From: Bradyrhizobium guangdongense
GTDB lineage: Bacteria; Pseudomonadota; Alphaproteobacteria; Rhizobiales; Xanthobacteraceae
Direction of reading: 5' to 3'
Assembly (NCBI RefSeq): GCF_004114975.1
Contig: NZ_CP030051.1
Coordinates: 5,208,001-5,272,000 of the forward strand
DNA length: 64,000 bases
Shown here: positions 8,116 to 18,795 of the stretch, one piece after another
Numbering within the stretch: position 1 is the first letter of the stretch
Layout of the letters: the number at the start of each line of letters is the position of its first letter
Notes under the pieces: generated by a model
What the model saw: only the letters and a program-made list of their open reading frames with translations
Databases searched by the model: none
Told to the model about the DNA's origin: nothing
Program-made: the position numbers and the translations under genes

Positions 8116-8901
8116 TCAGGTGTCGAATGTCTGCGCGGCGTGCCAAGCCAGTCCTTCCAGCGTCGTGGTGCGCGGCTTGTATTCGCAGCCGATCCAGCCG
8201 CGATAACTGATCGCGTCGAGATGGCGGAACAGGAACGGATAGTTGATCTCGCCCGTATTCGGCTCATGCCGGCCGGGATTGTCGGCGAGCTGGATGTGCG
8301 CGATCTGCGGAAGATATTCCTGCATGGTGCGGGCGAGATCGCCCTCCATGATCTGCATGTGATAGATGTCGTATTGGACGAATAAATTGTTCGAACGGAC
8401 TTCTGAGATCAGCTGGATCGCCTGCTCGGTGCCATTGAGGAAGAAACCGGGGATGTCGAGCGTGTTGATCGGCTCGACAAGCAGCTTGATGTTCTCACGC
8501 GCCAGCGTCGAGGCCGCGAAACGCAAGTTTCCAATCAGCGTTTCCTGAAGCTCACGCGGATCGGCATCCACGGGGGCGATGCCGACGAGGCAGTTGAGCT
8601 GCTCGCAATCGAGCGCCTTGGCGTAATCGATGGCGCGGAACACGCCGTCGCGGAATTCGGCGGTGCGATCGGGCATGATTGCGATGCCGCGCTCGCCGCC
8701 GGCCCAGTTGCCGGCAGGGAGATTGTGCAGCACCTGGGTCAATCCATGGGCATCGAGCTGCTCGCGGAGCTGCGCCTTGTCGAAATCGTAGGGGAAGAGA
8801 TACTCGACCCCGGCAAAGCCGGCCGCTTTCGCCGCGGCAAAGCGCTCGATGAACGGCATCTCGGTGAAGAGCATGGTGAGGTTGGCGGCAAATTTCGGCA
8901 T
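8116..8901 (-). CDS. hyi: Hydroxypyruvate isomerase
   Basis: 261-residue TIM-barrel isomerase of the xylose isomerase-like superfamily. It begins MPKFAANLTMLFTEMPFIER, typical of Hyi, and contains the family segments LVEPINTLDIPGFFL, VQYDIYHMQIMEGDL and HIQLADNPGRHEPNTGE. It interconverts hydroxypyruvate and tartronate semialdehyde. It lies between gcl and glxR with 11-base gaps. The start is preceded by AGGGGA on the minus strand. Confidence 0.94.
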   Translation of the reverse strand: MPKFAANLTMLFTEMPFIERFAAAKAAGFAGVEYLFPYDFDKAQLREQLDAHGLTQVLHNLPAGNWAGGERGIAIMPDRTAEFRDGVFRAIDYAKALDCEQLNCLVGIAPVDADPRELQETLIGNLRFAASTLARENIKLLVEPINTLDIPGFFLNGTEQAIQLISEVRSNNLFVQYDIYHMQIMEGDLARTMQEYLPQIAHIQLADNPGRHEPNTGEINYPFLFRHLDAISYRGWIGCEYKPRTTTLEGLAWHAAQTFDT

Positions 8902-8912
8902 GATGCGGTCCC

Positions 8913-10703
8913 CTACTCTGCCGGCTGCAATACGCCGGGCCTGGTGGTCCCGACTTCGTCGAGCGGCAGGTCCAGCACCTCCTCGAACTCGACGATGTTG
9001 TCGATCTCCGTCCCCATCGCGATGTTGGTGACGCGTTCGAGGATGAACTCGACCACCACAGGCACGCGGTGCTTCTTCATCAGCTCGCGGGCAGTCACGA
9101 ACGCGGCCTGCGTGTCCTTCGGGTCGGTGACGCGGATCGCCTTGCAGCCGAGGCCTTCCGCCACCGCGACATGGTCGACGCCGTAGGCGCCGATCTCGGG
9201 CGCGTTGATGTTCTCGAAGGAGAGCTGGACGTGATAGTCCATGTCGAAGCCGCGCTGGGCCTGGCGGATCAGCCCGAGATATGAATTGTTCACGACGACG
9301 TGGATGTAGGGCAGGTTGAACTGCGCGCCGACGGCGAGCTCCTCGATCAGGAACTGGAAGTCGTAGTCGCCCGATAGCGCGACGATGTCGCGATCCGGGC
9401 ACGCCGCGCGCACGCCGAGCGCCGCCGGTAATGTCCAGCCGAGCGGGCCCGCCTGCCCCGCGTTGATCCAATTGCGTGGCTTGTAGACGCCGAGAAATTG
9501 CGCGCCGGCGATCTGCGACAGGCCGATCACGGTGACATAGGTGGTGTCGCGTCCGAAGGCTTTGTTCATCTCCTCGTAGACGCGTTGCGGCTTGATCGGG
9601 ACGTTTTCGAAATGGCTCTTGCGCAGCATGGTCTTCTTGCGATCGCGGCAGGAAGCGGGCCAAGCCTGGCGCTCGCGGAGTCTGCCTGACCGCCGCCACT
9701 CCTTGGCGACGGAAACGAACAGCTCGAGCGCTGCCTTGGCGTCCGAGACGATGCCGAGATCGGGATTGAATACGCGGCCGATCTGGGTCGGCTCGATGTC
9801 GACATGCACGAAGGTGCGACCCTTGGTGTAGGTCTCGACCGAGCCGGTGTGACGGTTGGCCCAACGATTGCCGATGCCGAGCACGAAATCGGATTCCAGC
9901 ATCGTGGCGTTGCCGTAGCGATGGCTGGTCTGGAGGCCAACCATGCCGGCCATCAGCACGTGATCGTCCGGGATCGCGCCCCACCCCATCAGCGTCGGCA
10001 CCACGGGCACGTTGGCGATCTCGGCGAACTCGATCAGCAGGTCCGAGGCATCGGCATTGATGATGCCTCCGCCCGCAACGATCAGCGGCCGCTCGGCGGC
10101 GTTGAGCATCTCCAGCGCCTTCTCGATCTGCTTGCGCGTTGCGGCCGGCTTGTAGACCGGCAGCGGCTCATAGGTCTCGTCGTCGAATTCGATCTCGGCG
10201 AGCTGCACGTCGAGCGGCATGTCGATCAGCACCGGTCCGGGCCGGCCCGAGCGCATCACGTGAAAGGCCTGGCTGAACACGCGCGGCACCAGCGCCGGCT
10301 CGCGCACCGTCACGGCCCATTTGGTCACGGGCTTTGCGATCGACTCGATATCGACGGCCTGGAAGTCCTCTTTGTAAAGCCGTGCGCGCGGCGCTTGCCC
10401 GGTGATGCAGAGGATCGGAATGGAATCGGCTATCGCCGAATAGAGCCCGGTGATCATGTCGGTACCGGCCGGCCCCGAAGTGCCGATGCAGACACCGATA
10501 TTGCCGGCCCTGGCCCGCGTGTAGCCTTCGGCCATGTGCGAGGCGCCCTCGACATGGCGCGCCAGGATGTGCCGGATCGAGCCACGCTTCTTCAGCGCCG
10601 AGTAAAGCGGATTGATCGCAGCCCCGGGAACACCGAAGGCCGTCGAGATGCCTTCCTTCTCCAGGATACGCACGGCTGCATCGACAGCTCGCATCTTCGC
10701 CAT
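8913..10703 (-). CDS. gcl: Glyoxylate carboligase (tartronate semialdehyde synthase)
   Basis: 596-residue ThDP enzyme joining two glyoxylates to tartronate semialdehyde plus CO2. The usual catalytic glutamate of the PYR domain is replaced by valine: V51 in [15 protein letters not shown], the hallmark of Gcl. The ThDP motif is [20 protein letters not shown] with the Asn in [10 protein letters not shown]. Full length, with FAD-type central domain. First gene of gcl-hyi-glxR. In this window glyoxylate could come from purine/allantoin breakdown (adenine deaminase is adjacent) or from oxalyl-CoA reduction. Confidence 0.97.
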   Translation of the reverse strand: MAKMRAVDAAVRILEKEGISTAFGVPGAAINPLYSALKKRGSIRHILARHVEGASHMAEGYTRARAGNIGVCIGTSGPAGTDMITGLYSAIADSIPILCITGQAPRARLYKEDFQAVDIESIAKPVTKWAVTVREPALVPRVFSQAFHVMRSGRPGPVLIDMPLDVQLAEIEFDDETYEPLPVYKPAATRKQIEKALEMLNAAERPLIVAGGGIINADASDLLIEFAEIANVPVVPTLMGWGAIPDDHVLMAGMVGLQTSHRYGNATMLESDFVLGIGNRWANRHTGSVETYTKGRTFVHVDIEPTQIGRVFNPDLGIVSDAKAALELFVSVAKEWRRSGRLRERQAWPASCRDRKKTMLRKSHFENVPIKPQRVYEEMNKAFGRDTTYVTVIGLSQIAGAQFLGVYKPRNWINAGQAGPLGWTLPAALGVRAACPDRDIVALSGDYDFQFLIEELAVGAQFNLPYIHVVVNNSYLGLIRQAQRGFDMDYHVQLSFENINAPEIGAYGVDHVAVAEGLGCKAIRVTDPKDTQAAFVTARELMKKHRVPVVVEFILERVTNIAMGTEIDNIVEFEEVLDLPLDEVGTTRPGVLQPAE

Positions 10704-10779
10704 ATCGGACCTCGCTCGGTTAAATCAGCGAGCGAGATCATCGGGTGCACCCGATGCGATCTCAACGAGATGGATTTTA

Positions 10780-10807
10780 TTTTCCACGATGCGGCAACCG
10801 CGGAAAA
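10780..10807. promoter_or_regulatory. Candidate operator upstream of gcl (IclR-type?)
   Basis: Near-perfect inverted repeat TTTTCCAC (10780-10787) and GCGGAAAA (10800-10807) with a nested GCGG-CAA-CCGC palindrome. It lies about 75-105 bases upstream of gcl. TTCC/GGAA arms resemble IclR-family sites, and an iclR gene is 2 kb away. The assignment is inferred. Confidence 0.4.
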
Positions 10808-10854
10808 ACTTCGTTTGTCTCAAGCGGTTAAGTCGAGAAATACGTGAAAGCCGT

Positions 10855-12657
10855 TCACTCGAACAGCGGCGTCAGCTCCATCTGCGGCACCAGCACGAGG
10901 CCTTTGTCGGTGATACGAATTTCCGGAATGACCGATAGCGGAATCAGATTGAAGCCCATGTAGGGGATGGTGCAGCCGGCCTCGGCCCATTCCCTCTTCA
11001 AAGCCCTGACTTCTTCCGCCACCTCCGTGACGCGCTTGTCGGACAAGAGCCCCGCGATCGGCAGCGGCACCAGCGCCCTCACCTTGCCGTCGGCGACGAC
11101 GCAGACGCCGCCCTGCTGCGTCTTGATCGCGGCGATCGCGATCTGCATGTCGTCCTCGTTGGTGCCGGCGACGATGATGTTGTGGCTGTCGTGGCCGACG
11201 CTCGAGGCCACCGCGCCGCGCTTCAGGCCGAAATCCTTGAGCAAGCCGTAGGCGACATTGCCAGCCGACTTGCCGTGGCGTTCGACCACCGTGACAAAGC
11301 ATAGGCCATAACGCTGAAACAGCGAGGGCCAGTCCTTGGACGGTTCGATCGCGATCTTCTCATGGATCAGTGTGATGCCAGGCAGCGCGGTCTTGATGGC
11401 GTTGATAGTGCAGGCCTTCCCCGGCAGCTCCGGCGTCAGCTTCAGCTTCTCAGGCAGCTTGACAGTGGCATAAGCCGCTTTTGGATATTGGTACCGCTGC
11501 GACAGCGCTTGATCCAACCGAGGCGTGATTTTGCGGTTCTCCACCACCAGCTCGCCTCCATACCAGGTCGATTGCGGCTTGAGATTGTCGTCCATCAGCA
11601 CGAGATCGGCGCGGCGACCGCCGCCGAGCCCACCGATATCGCCTTCCATATTGAACCGCGTGGCGCCATGTAGCGACCCCATCGACCAGGCCTGCTCCAC
11701 CGACATTCCCGCCTTCACGGCTTCGCGCACCACCCAGTCGAGGCCGAAGAGAAGCAAATCATCAGCATCGCGATCGTCGGTGCAGACCGCCGTGCGCTTG
11801 TGCGAGGCCCCTAACTCGGTGATCGCCCGGATCGCCTGCGGCAGCGAATGCCAGGGCGTGGTCGGCGGACCGCCCCGCAAAAAGACCCAGACGCCCGCGT
11901 CGAGCAGATCGTCGGCGATGTCGCGGTCGATCGCTTCGTGCGTATCGGTGACGCCGCTCGCCGCATAGGCGGCGACGAATTCGCGGCCATAGACATGGCC
12001 TGACACCGGCCGCCCGCGCTTCAACGCCGCGGCGAGGATCGCGTGGCTGCGCTCGTCGCCCATGGTGACAGGCACGAAATCCATCTTCTCGCCGAGTGCA
12101 ACGGCTTCGGGCCAGCGGTCGAACAGGCCTGCGATCTTGTCGGGCGTAAGGTCGCCGCCGGCGGTTTCCAGTTCCGCCGATGTGGCCGGCACGGTGCTCG
12201 GCACCGTCAAAAAGATCGACAGCGGCGCCTCCCGTGCGTCCTCCAGCATCGCTTCGACGCCGGCGACGTCCATGACGTTGCCGATCTCGTGGCTGTCGCA
12301 GAAGATCGTGGTGGTGCCGTTGAGCAGCGCGGCCTCGGCATAGGCGCACGCCGTCACCATCGAAGATTCGATGTGGATGTGCGGATCGACCAAGCCCGGC
12401 GCGATGATGCCGCCGGCGGCGTCATAAAGCGGAACGTCGCGCCACACCTTCTTCGCCGAACCTGCGGGCTTGATCGCGGCGATGCGGCCGCCGGTGATCC
12501 AGACCTCCCGTCCCGGATGGATGCGCTCGGAGTACGTCGAGAGCACGCGCGCGCCTGAAATGGCGAGATCGGGCGCGACACGCGCTGAGGCAACGTCGGC
12601 AAGGCGCCGCGTCATCTCATGCAGCGGCGCGACGGCGAAGCGGGTGAGTTTTCGCAT
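10855..12657 (-). CDS. ade: Adenine deaminase
   Basis: 600-residue amidohydrolase. Metal-binding [14 protein letters not shown] and DSHEIGNV, then GHVYG, VCTDDRD and the adenine deaminase-specific C-terminal [13 protein letters not shown] segment are all present. It converts adenine to hypoxanthine plus ammonia in purine salvage or catabolism. The ATG at 12657 gives the normal N-terminus; upstream in-frame codons look non-coding. It stands between iclR and gcl on the same strand, with 151 bases to gcl. This context suggests purine-derived glyoxylate feeding Gcl. Confidence 0.93.
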   Translation of the reverse strand: MRKLTRFAVAPLHEMTRRLADVASARVAPDLAISGARVLSTYSERIHPGREVWITGGRIAAIKPAGSAKKVWRDVPLYDAAGGIIAPGLVDPHIHIESSMVTACAYAEAALLNGTTTIFCDSHEIGNVMDVAGVEAMLEDAREAPLSIFLTVPSTVPATSAELETAGGDLTPDKIAGLFDRWPEAVALGEKMDFVPVTMGDERSHAILAAALKRGRPVSGHVYGREFVAAYAASGVTDTHEAIDRDIADDLLDAGVWVFLRGGPPTTPWHSLPQAIRAITELGASHKRTAVCTDDRDADDLLLFGLDWVVREAVKAGMSVEQAWSMGSLHGATRFNMEGDIGGLGGGRRADLVLMDDNLKPQSTWYGGELVVENRKITPRLDQALSQRYQYPKAAYATVKLPEKLKLTPELPGKACTINAIKTALPGITLIHEKIAIEPSKDWPSLFQRYGLCFVTVVERHGKSAGNVAYGLLKDFGLKRGAVASSVGHDSHNIIVAGTNEDDMQIAIAAIKTQQGGVCVVADGKVRALVPLPIAGLLSDKRVTEVAEEVRALKREWAEAGCTIPYMGFNLIPLSVIPEIRITDKGLVLVPQMELTPLFE

Positions 12658-12773
12658 TGGGGCTCTCGCTTGACGGGAGTTATCAGGCAATGGTTGCCGC
12701 CGTGAGCCAACAGGGCAACTCAAATAAAACGGCACTCATGCTTACGCATTGGGCAGCCGCGGAAGCATCGAAC

Positions 12774-13610
12774 TCAGGCTTGGGGTGACGGCACGACACC
12801 GCCCAGCGCGGCCGTGAGTTCCGCGGCGACCTCACGCACGGTGCGGCCGATCTCCGGCAATCGCGTGTCGGTGACGCGGCTGGTCAAGCCGGAGACGGAA
12901 ATCGCGGCCAGCGGCTCGCCGAGGCCGTTATAGACCACGGCGGCGACGCAGCGCAGGCCGATCTCGGCCTCCTCGTCGTCGATCGCATATCCCTGCCTAC
13001 GGATGGCCGCGAGCTCCTTAAAGAGATCGCTGGGCCGCACGATGGATTTCTCCGTCAGCCGCGGCATGCCGTGATGACGAATGACGGCGCCGACATCCTC
13101 GTCGGAATAGGTCGCGAGCACGGCCTTGCCGACGCCCGACGTCACCATCGGGACTCGGCCCCCGACCTTGGTCAGCGAGCGCATGATCTCGCGACTCTCC
13201 ATGCGGGTTAGCACGATGATGAATTCGTCGTCGACGACGGCGAGGTTGGCGGTCTCGCGAGTGAGATCGCGCAGCTTGCGGAGATACGGAATTGCTTGAG
13301 CGGTGAAATTGCGCCGCCGCGCAAAGCTCGCGCCGACGGTAAAGCTGCGCACACCGACATGCCATTTGGATTCGCCGCGGTCGAACTGCACGAAGCGGCG
13401 GCTTTCCAGCGTCGCCAGCAGACGGTGCACTGTTGAGGCTGAGAGACCGGTGCGGACGGCGAGATCGCTGAGGCGATAGCCCTCGTCGTCCTCGGCCAGC
13501 GTCTCGAGGATCGACAGCGCGCGGTCCACGGACTGCACGCCGCCGTCACGATCGGCCTCCGATGCCGACCGTGTTTCGAGCGATTTGCGCCGGATCACGT
13601 TCTTGCCCAT
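12774..13610 (-). CDS. IclR family transcriptional regulator
   Basis: 278-residue regulator. The winged HTH spans about residues 28-90 (RALSILETLAEDDEGYRLSD and GLSASTVHRLLATLESR). The C-terminal IclR effector domain includes MVTSGVGKAVLATYSDED and GYAIDDEEAEIGLRCVAAVV. IclR relatives such as AllR bind glyoxylate and control glyoxylate/allantoin genes. Its position upstream of ade and gcl on the same strand makes it their likely regulator, with the inverted repeat at 10780-10807 as a candidate site. Confidence 0.9.
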   Translation of the reverse strand: MGKNVIRRKSLETRSASEADRDGGVQSVDRALSILETLAEDDEGYRLSDLAVRTGLSASTVHRLLATLESRRFVQFDRGESKWHVGVRSFTVGASFARRRNFTAQAIPYLRKLRDLTRETANLAVVDDEFIIVLTRMESREIMRSLTKVGGRVPMVTSGVGKAVLATYSDEDVGAVIRHHGMPRLTEKSIVRPSDLFKELAAIRRQGYAIDDEEAEIGLRCVAAVVYNGLGEPLAAISVSGLTSRVTDTRLPEIGRTVREVAAELTAALGGVVPSPQA

Positions 13611-13624
13611 CGCGACCTGACTCT

Positions 13625-13758
13625 TCTCCCTCGCCCCGCTTGCGGGGAGAGGGGAAGCCTCCGCAAGGATGGTGAAAGCAACACTCGTGGAGAGTCCCCC
13701 TCACCCGAATTCGAACTGCGATCGAATTCGGCCTCTCCCCGCAAGCGGGGAGAGGCGA
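13625..13758. repeat. Composite palindromic intergenic repeat
   Basis: Two nested hairpins: CCCCGC-TT-GCGGGG at 13634-13647 and CTCTCCCCGCAAGCGGGGAG(AG) at 13733-13754. Between them is a third inverted pair, CCGAATTCGA / TCGAATTCGG (about 13705-13731). The CTCTCCCC...GGGGAGAG core recurs at 42023-42045. It fills the 156 bases between iclR and the acyl-CoA synthetase gene and looks like a REP/BIME-type element. Confidence 0.75.
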
Positions 13759-13766
13759 ACACAGTC

Positions 13767-15896
13767 TCAGAGCAGACCCGCGCCGCGGGCCCACTTGTAC
13801 TTGGCACCGAGCACCTCGACCGGCAGCTCGGTCGAATAGGCATAGGCCGGGATGCCGTGCTGGTAGAGATATTCCGCGGCTTCCTCGACCTCGACGTCGC
13901 CGGCGAGCGAGGCGACCATCGGCTTCACGAAGCCCTTGGCCTCCATCTCCTTCTTCACCTCGACCATGTTGCGGGCGAACACCATCGGCGGCGTGACGAT
14001 GGTGTGCCAATAGCCGAGGATCAGCGAATGGATGCGCTCATCCGACAGGCCGAGCTTCACGGTGTTGACGTAGGTGATCGGCGGCTCGCCGCCGGTGATA
14101 TCCACAGGATTTCCGGCCGCGCCGAACGGCGGGATGAACTTTCGGAACGCCGCATCGAGGTCCGGCGGCATCGACATCAGCGACAGGCCGTTGTCGACGC
14201 AGGAGTCCGACAACAGCACCCCCGAGCCGCCCGCACCGGTGATGATCAGTACGTTCTCGCCCTTCGGCGTCGGCAGTACCGGCACGCCACGGGCAAACTC
14301 GAGCAACTGGCGCAAGCTGCGGGCACGGATCACGCCGGACTGTTTGAACACATCCTCATAGATGCGGTCGTTGCCGGCGAGCGCGCCGGTGTGCGACGAG
14401 GCCGCCTTGGCGCCGGCCGAGGTGCGGCCAGCCTTGAGCACGATGACCGGCTTCTTCTTGGAGACGCGCTTGGCGGCTTCCGCAAAGGCGCGGCCGTCCT
14501 TGAGGTCTTCGCAATGCTGCGCGATCAGGTTGGTATTCGGATCCTGCTCGAAGAAGGCGAGCAGATCGTCCTCGTCGATATCAGACTTGTTGCCGAGGCC
14601 GACAATGGCAGAGACGCCCATCTTTGCCGATCGCGAGAAGCCGATGATGGCCATGCCGATGCCCCCCGACTGCGACGACAGCGCTGCGTGGCCCTTGACA
14701 TCATAAGCCGTGCAGAAGGTCGCACAGAGGTTCGCCGGCGTATAGTAGAAGCCGTAGATGTTCGGCCCCATCAGGCGAATGTCGTACTTCTTGCCGACCT
14801 CGACGATCTCGGCCTGGAGCTCCGGCGCGCCAGCTTCCGCGAAGCCAGACGGAATCAGCACCGCGCCCGGGATTTTCTTCTCGCCGCATTCGGTCAGCGC
14901 GCCCGCAACGAACTTCGCGGGGATCGCGAACACCGCAACGTCGATCACACCCGGCACGTCCTTGACGCTCTTGTAGGCCTTGTAGCCGAGGATCTCGGCG
15001 GCCTTGGGGTGGATCGGGATGATCTCGCCTTTGTAGCCGCCGTTGATGAGGTTCTTCATCACGGAGTTGCCGATCTTGCCGTCCTCCGCGGAGGCGCCGA
15101 TTACGGCGACCGCCTTCGGCTGCATGATGCGGTTCATGGCAGCTACGATCTCTTCGGTCGGACGCGGCTTCGGCTTCGGCTTGTAGGCGAAGTCGACGAC
15201 GATACGCACGTCGGCGGCAGTTGCGTCCTTCGGCGTCGCGAACACCGGGTTGAGGTCGAGCTCGACGATTTCGGGGAAATCGGTGACGAGCTGCGAGACC
15301 TTGACGATGACGTCGGCGAGCGCCGTGCGGTTGACCGGCTCGCTGCCGCGGACACCCTTCAAAATTTCGTGCGCCTGGATGCCGTCGAGCATCGAGAGCG
15401 CATCCTCCTTGGTCGCAGGCGCGAGGCGGAAGGTGATGTCCTTGAGCACCTCGACCAGCACGCCGCCGAGACCGAAGGCGACCAGCTTGCCGAACGAACC
15501 ATCGGTGATCGAGCCGACGATGACTTCGGTGCCGCCGGCCAGCATCTGCTGCACCTGGATGCCCTCGATCTTGGCATCCGCCTTGTACTTCCTGGCGTTA
15601 CCGAGAATGGTCTCGTAGGCCTTCTCGGCATCCTCAGCCGTCTTGACGCCGACGATGACGCCGCCGGCCTCAGTCTTGTGGAGAATGTCCGGCGAGACGA
15701 TCTTCATCACGACAGGGAAGCCCATCGCGGAGGCCATCTTGCCGGCTTCGCCCGCCGACTTCGCCACACCCTCTTTCGGCACCGGAATGCCGTAGGCATC
15801 GCAGACCACCTTGCCTTCGGGGGCAGTCAAGCTGGTGCGGTTGTCGGCCTTGACCTGGTCAAGGACCTTGCGGACGACGTCTTTCGGATTGGACAT
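13767..15896 (-). CDS. ADP-forming acyl-CoA synthetase (fused beta-alpha, acetyl-CoA synthetase-like)
   Basis: 709-residue NDP-forming acyl-CoA synthetase. An ATP-grasp (beta) domain occupies about 1-240 (VVMKIVSPDILHKTEAGGV). The CoA-binding domain covers about 258-390 (KAVAVIGASAEDGKIGNSVM). The ligase domain holds the conserved phospho-histidine candidate H502 (ASSHTGALAGND). Relatives make acetyl-CoA, or other acyl-CoAs, from acid, CoA and ATP. The start has GGGAG upstream. It is divergent from gntR-oxc-frc, and its promoter region holds two GntR palindromes, so an oxalate-, formate- or acetate-linked CoA ligase role is likely. Oxalate as substrate is my inference. Confidence 0.88.
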   Translation of the reverse strand: MSNPKDVVRKVLDQVKADNRTSLTAPEGKVVCDAYGIPVPKEGVAKSAGEAGKMASAMGFPVVMKIVSPDILHKTEAGGVIVGVKTAEDAEKAYETILGNARKYKADAKIEGIQVQQMLAGGTEVIVGSITDGSFGKLVAFGLGGVLVEVLKDITFRLAPATKEDALSMLDGIQAHEILKGVRGSEPVNRTALADVIVKVSQLVTDFPEIVELDLNPVFATPKDATAADVRIVVDFAYKPKPKPRPTEEIVAAMNRIMQPKAVAVIGASAEDGKIGNSVMKNLINGGYKGEIIPIHPKAAEILGYKAYKSVKDVPGVIDVAVFAIPAKFVAGALTECGEKKIPGAVLIPSGFAEAGAPELQAEIVEVGKKYDIRLMGPNIYGFYYTPANLCATFCTAYDVKGHAALSSQSGGIGMAIIGFSRSAKMGVSAIVGLGNKSDIDEDDLLAFFEQDPNTNLIAQHCEDLKDGRAFAEAAKRVSKKKPVIVLKAGRTSAGAKAASSHTGALAGNDRIYEDVFKQSGVIRARSLRQLLEFARGVPVLPTPKGENVLIITGAGGSGVLLSDSCVDNGLSLMSMPPDLDAAFRKFIPPFGAAGNPVDITGGEPPITYVNTVKLGLSDERIHSLILGYWHTIVTPPMVFARNMVEVKKEMEAKGFVKPMVASLAGDVEVEEAAEYLYQHGIPAYAYSTELPVEVLGAKYKWARGAGLL

Positions 15897-16050
15897 AGGC
15901 TTCTCCCTTGACCTTCAGTTCTTGCTTTGCAAAGCGCGCGGAATGCGGCTGCCGTGACACTTGCCATCGCCGCGCTCTGTTCCACCCGGCGGAACGGAGC
16001 GGCGAAAGGCCTTGATTACTCCGCTAGCTTGGATCAAAAATGGCTAGCGA

Positions 16051-16067
16051 TGGCATTTGGTATGCCA
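16051..16067. promoter_or_regulatory. GntR operator, site A
   Basis: TGGCATTTGGTATGCCA: perfect 6-bp arms around a 5-base centre. It lies in the divergent region between the acyl-CoA synthetase gene and gntR. A minus-strand TTGACA (16083-16078) places the site over the probable -10 region of the synthetase promoter. Confidence 0.75.
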
Positions 16068-16131
16068 GAAGCCAACTTGTCAAGTCGGAGCACCACTTGG
16101 AACGCCGCAAAAAATAGCCAGCTTGACATTC

Positions 16132-16148
16132 TGGCATGTGGTATGCCA
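16132..16148. promoter_or_regulatory. GntR operator, site B
   Basis: TGGCATGTGGTATGCCA: perfect 6-bp arms. It starts three bases after TTGACA (16123-16128) and ends 57 bases before the gntR start. It probably controls gntR-oxc-frc. Confidence 0.78.
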
Positions 16149-16205
16149 AAAACTTTCCGGTCAATATTCCTGTAAAAGACGACTCCCCACTGGAGGAGAA
16201 TCGTC

Positions 16206-16937
16206 GTGTCACTGCGGAAACCAACCAAGGCGTTGCCGAACATGGCCGAGGCAGACATCGCAATCGTTCGTATTGCCCCGGAGAGCAGCTTCAAGAACAA
16301 GGCTTATGATGCCTTGAAGGAAGCCATCCTCAAGATGGACATCTATTCGACGCCCGAGCCGGTGATGCTGGACGAGCGTGCATTGTCAGAACGCCTGGGT
16401 GTCAGCCGCACGCCGATCCGCGAAGCCATCGCGATGCTCGAGCAGGACGGTTTCGTGAAGACCGTGCCGCGCCGCGGCATCATGGTGGTGCGCCGGACCA
16501 AGAGCGAAATCGTCGACATGATCCGCGCCTGGGCGGCGCTGGAGAGCATGGCGGCCCGGCTCATCACCACCACCGCGCGCAAGAAGGACATCTCGGCGCT
16601 GCGCGACTTCTTCAAGGATTTTGGCAAGGACCGCCTGCCCGAGGATCACGTCGAGGAATATTCGAAGGCCAACATCGCCTTCCACCAGGCGCTGATCTCG
16701 TTGTCGGAATCCCCCGTGCTGGTCGACCTCACCAACGACCTCTTGCTGCACGTGCGCGGCTATCGGCAGCTGACGATCGGACGCAAGGACCGCACCGCGA
16801 CTTCCCTGCCCGAGCATCTCGCCATGATCGAGGCGCTCGAGGCGCGTGACACCGAGCTCGCCGAGAAGCGCGCTCGCGACCACACCCTTGGCCTTGCCGC
16901 TTACGTCGAAGCGCATGGCCAGGAGCTCTTTAGCTAG
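16206..16937 (+). CDS. GntR family regulator (FadR/FCD subfamily), oxalate locus
   Basis: 243-residue regulator. The N-terminal winged helix contains [20 protein letters not shown] and [20 protein letters not shown]. The all-helical FCD effector domain follows from about residue 95 ([27 protein letters not shown]). FCD domains bind small carboxylic acids or acyl-CoAs. The GTG start at 16206 is set by GGAGGAG seven bases upstream; an in-frame ATG at 16242 is less likely. Two 17-bp palindromes precede it, and four more copies lie before other oxalate genes. It is the obvious candidate protein for these sites, with oxalate or oxalyl-CoA as a plausible ligand. Neither is shown by sequence. Confidence 0.92.
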   Translation: MSLRKPTKALPNMAEADIAIVRIAPESSFKNKAYDALKEAILKMDIYSTPEPVMLDERALSERLGVSRTPIREAIAMLEQDGFVKTVPRRGIMVVRRTKSEIVDMIRAWAALESMAARLITTTARKKDISALRDFFKDFGKDRLPEDHVEEYSKANIAFHQALISLSESPVLVDLTNDLLLHVRGYRQLTIGRKDRTATSLPEHLAMIEALEARDTELAEKRARDHTLGLAAYVEAHGQELFS

Positions 16938-16998
16938 CAACCTTCACCAGAAGGGCGAACAATTCGCCCCACTACTTGAGACCAGGGAGACAAGGCCC

Positions 16999-18732
16999 AT
17001 GCTGAACACCGCGACCAAGTCCGAGGCACCGGGCACCGAGCAGGAACTGACGGATGGTTTTCATCTCGTCATCGACGCGCTCAAGCTGAACGGCATCAAT
17101 ACGATCTATAATGTGCCGGGCATCCCGATCACGGATTTGGGCCGCATGGCGCAGGCCGCCGGTATTCGCGTGATCTCCTTCCGCCACGAGCAGAACGCCG
17201 GTTACGCCGCGGGCATCGCAGGCTATCTCACCAAGAAGCCCGGCGTGTGCCTCACGGTGTCCGCGCCCGGCTTTCTCAACGGTCTGACCGCGCTGGCGCA
17301 CGCCACCACCAATTGCTACCCGATGATCCTGGTCTCGGGCTCCTCCGAGCGCGAGATCGTCGACCTGCAGCAGGGCGACTATGAGGAAATGGACCAACTC
17401 GCGATCGCAAAGCCGCTGTGCAAGGCGGCCTATCGCGTGCTGCACGCCCAGGACATCGGCATCGGCTTCGCCCGCGCCATCCGCGCCGCGGTGTCCGGCC
17501 GTCCGGGCGGCGTCTATCTCGACCTGCCGGCGAAGCTGTTCGGTCAGGTGATGAACGCCGAGTCCGGCCAGAAGTCGCTGGTCAAGGTGATCGACGCGGC
17601 GCCCGCGCAGATCCCCTCGCCCGCTTCGGTGAAACGCGCACTCGATGTGCTGAAGAGCGCAAAGCGCCCGCTCATCATCCTCGGCAAGGGCGCGGCCTAC
17701 GCGCAGGCCGATGAGGAGATCAAGAGCTTCGTCGAGAAGAGCGGCGTTCCGTTCCTGCCGATGAGCATGGCCAAGGGCCTGCTCCCCGACACCCACCCGC
17801 AATGCGCCGGTGCGGCCCGCTCGACCGTGCTGAAAGAGTCCGACGTCGTCATGCTGATCGGCGCGCGTCTGAACTGGCTGCTCTCGCACGGCAAGGGCAA
17901 GAGCTGGGGCGATCAGCCGAAGAAGTTCATCCAGGTCGACATCGAGCCGAAGGAAATGGACTCCAACGTCGAGATCGTCGCCCCCGTCGTCGGCGACATC
18001 GGCTCCGTGGTCTCGGCCTTCAACCAGGCGATGGGAACGGGCTGGACCGCCCCGCCCGCGGAATGGACCAAGGCGATCTCGTCCAAGCGCGAAGAGAACG
18101 TCGCCAAGATGGCGCCGAAGCTCATGAACAACAAATCGCCGATGGATTATCACGGCGCGCTCGGCGTCTTGAAGAACGTCATCAAGGAGCACCCCGAGGC
18201 GATCCTCGTCAACGAGGGCGCCAACACGCTCGATCTCGCCCGCGGCGTCATCGACATGTACCGCCCCCGCAAGCGTCTCGACGTCGGCACCTGGGGCGTG
18301 ATGGGTATCGGCATGGGCCAGGCGATCGCAGCCGCGCTCGAGACCGGTCACCCCGTGCTGGCGGTGGAAGGCGACTCGGCATTCGGCTTCTCCGGCATGG
18401 AGGTCGAGACGATCTGCCGCTACAATCTGCCGATCTGCGTCGTCATCTTCAACAATGACGGCATCTATCGCGGCACCGACGTCAACGGCGCAAACGCCGA
18501 TCCCGCCACCACGGTGTTCGTCAAGGGCGCACGCTACGACAAGATGATGGAAGCCTTCGGCGGCGTCGGCGTGAATGCCACCTCGCCGGACGAGCTGAAG
18601 CGCGCGGTCAACGACGCCATGAAGTCGGGCAAGCCGACGCTCATCAACGCCGTGATCGATCCGGCTGCCGGCTCGGAGAGCGGCCGCATCGGCAACCTCA
18701 ATCCGCAGAGCGTTCTGCAGAAGAAGAAGTAA
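16999..18732 (+). CDS. oxc: Oxalyl-CoA decarboxylase
   Basis: 577-residue ThDP enzyme that decarboxylates oxalyl-CoA to formyl-CoA. The PYR-domain glutamate is E64 ([19 protein letters not shown]). The ThDP/Mg motif is [20 protein letters not shown] with Asn in [12 protein letters not shown]. Overall length and the segments [20 protein letters not shown] and [13 protein letters not shown] match the Oxc family. The ATG at 16999 follows GGGAG. It lies 61 bases after gntR and 63 before frc, probably one transcript. The CoA product feeds the transferase reaction that regenerates oxalyl-CoA. Confidence 0.97.
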   Translation: MLNTATKSEAPGTEQELTDGFHLVIDALKLNGINTIYNVPGIPITDLGRMAQAAGIRVISFRHEQNAGYAAGIAGYLTKKPGVCLTVSAPGFLNGLTALAHATTNCYPMILVSGSSEREIVDLQQGDYEEMDQLAIAKPLCKAAYRVLHAQDIGIGFARAIRAAVSGRPGGVYLDLPAKLFGQVMNAESGQKSLVKVIDAAPAQIPSPASVKRALDVLKSAKRPLIILGKGAAYAQADEEIKSFVEKSGVPFLPMSMAKGLLPDTHPQCAGAARSTVLKESDVVMLIGARLNWLLSHGKGKSWGDQPKKFIQVDIEPKEMDSNVEIVAPVVGDIGSVVSAFNQAMGTGWTAPPAEWTKAISSKREENVAKMAPKLMNNKSPMDYHGALGVLKNVIKEHPEAILVNEGANTLDLARGVIDMYRPRKRLDVGTWGVMGIGMGQAIAAALETGHPVLAVEGDSAFGFSGMEVETICRYNLPICVVIFNNDGIYRGTDVNGANADPATTVFVKGARYDKMMEAFGGVGVNATSPDELKRAVNDAMKSGKPTLINAVIDPAAGSESGRIGNLNPQSVLQKKK

Positions 18733-18795
18733 GTCCACCCCTCAACCCTTTACTCCCTGTGGTTCGCAGGGGCAGACAGAGTACGGAGCAAGACC

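Noticed and set aside
8116..9984. Apparent 622-codon hyi with a long N-terminal extension
   Set aside because: The extension overlaps gcl in another frame; real hyi starts at 8901 (MPKFAANL) with its own ribosome binding site.
13857..15911. 684-codon frame opposite the acyl-CoA synthetase
   Set aside because: Antisense shadow of a well-supported gene; Arg/Asp/His-rich with no recognisable domain.
16972..18738. 588-codon frame opposite oxc
   Set aside because: Exact antisense of oxalyl-CoA decarboxylase; no ribosome binding site or family match.
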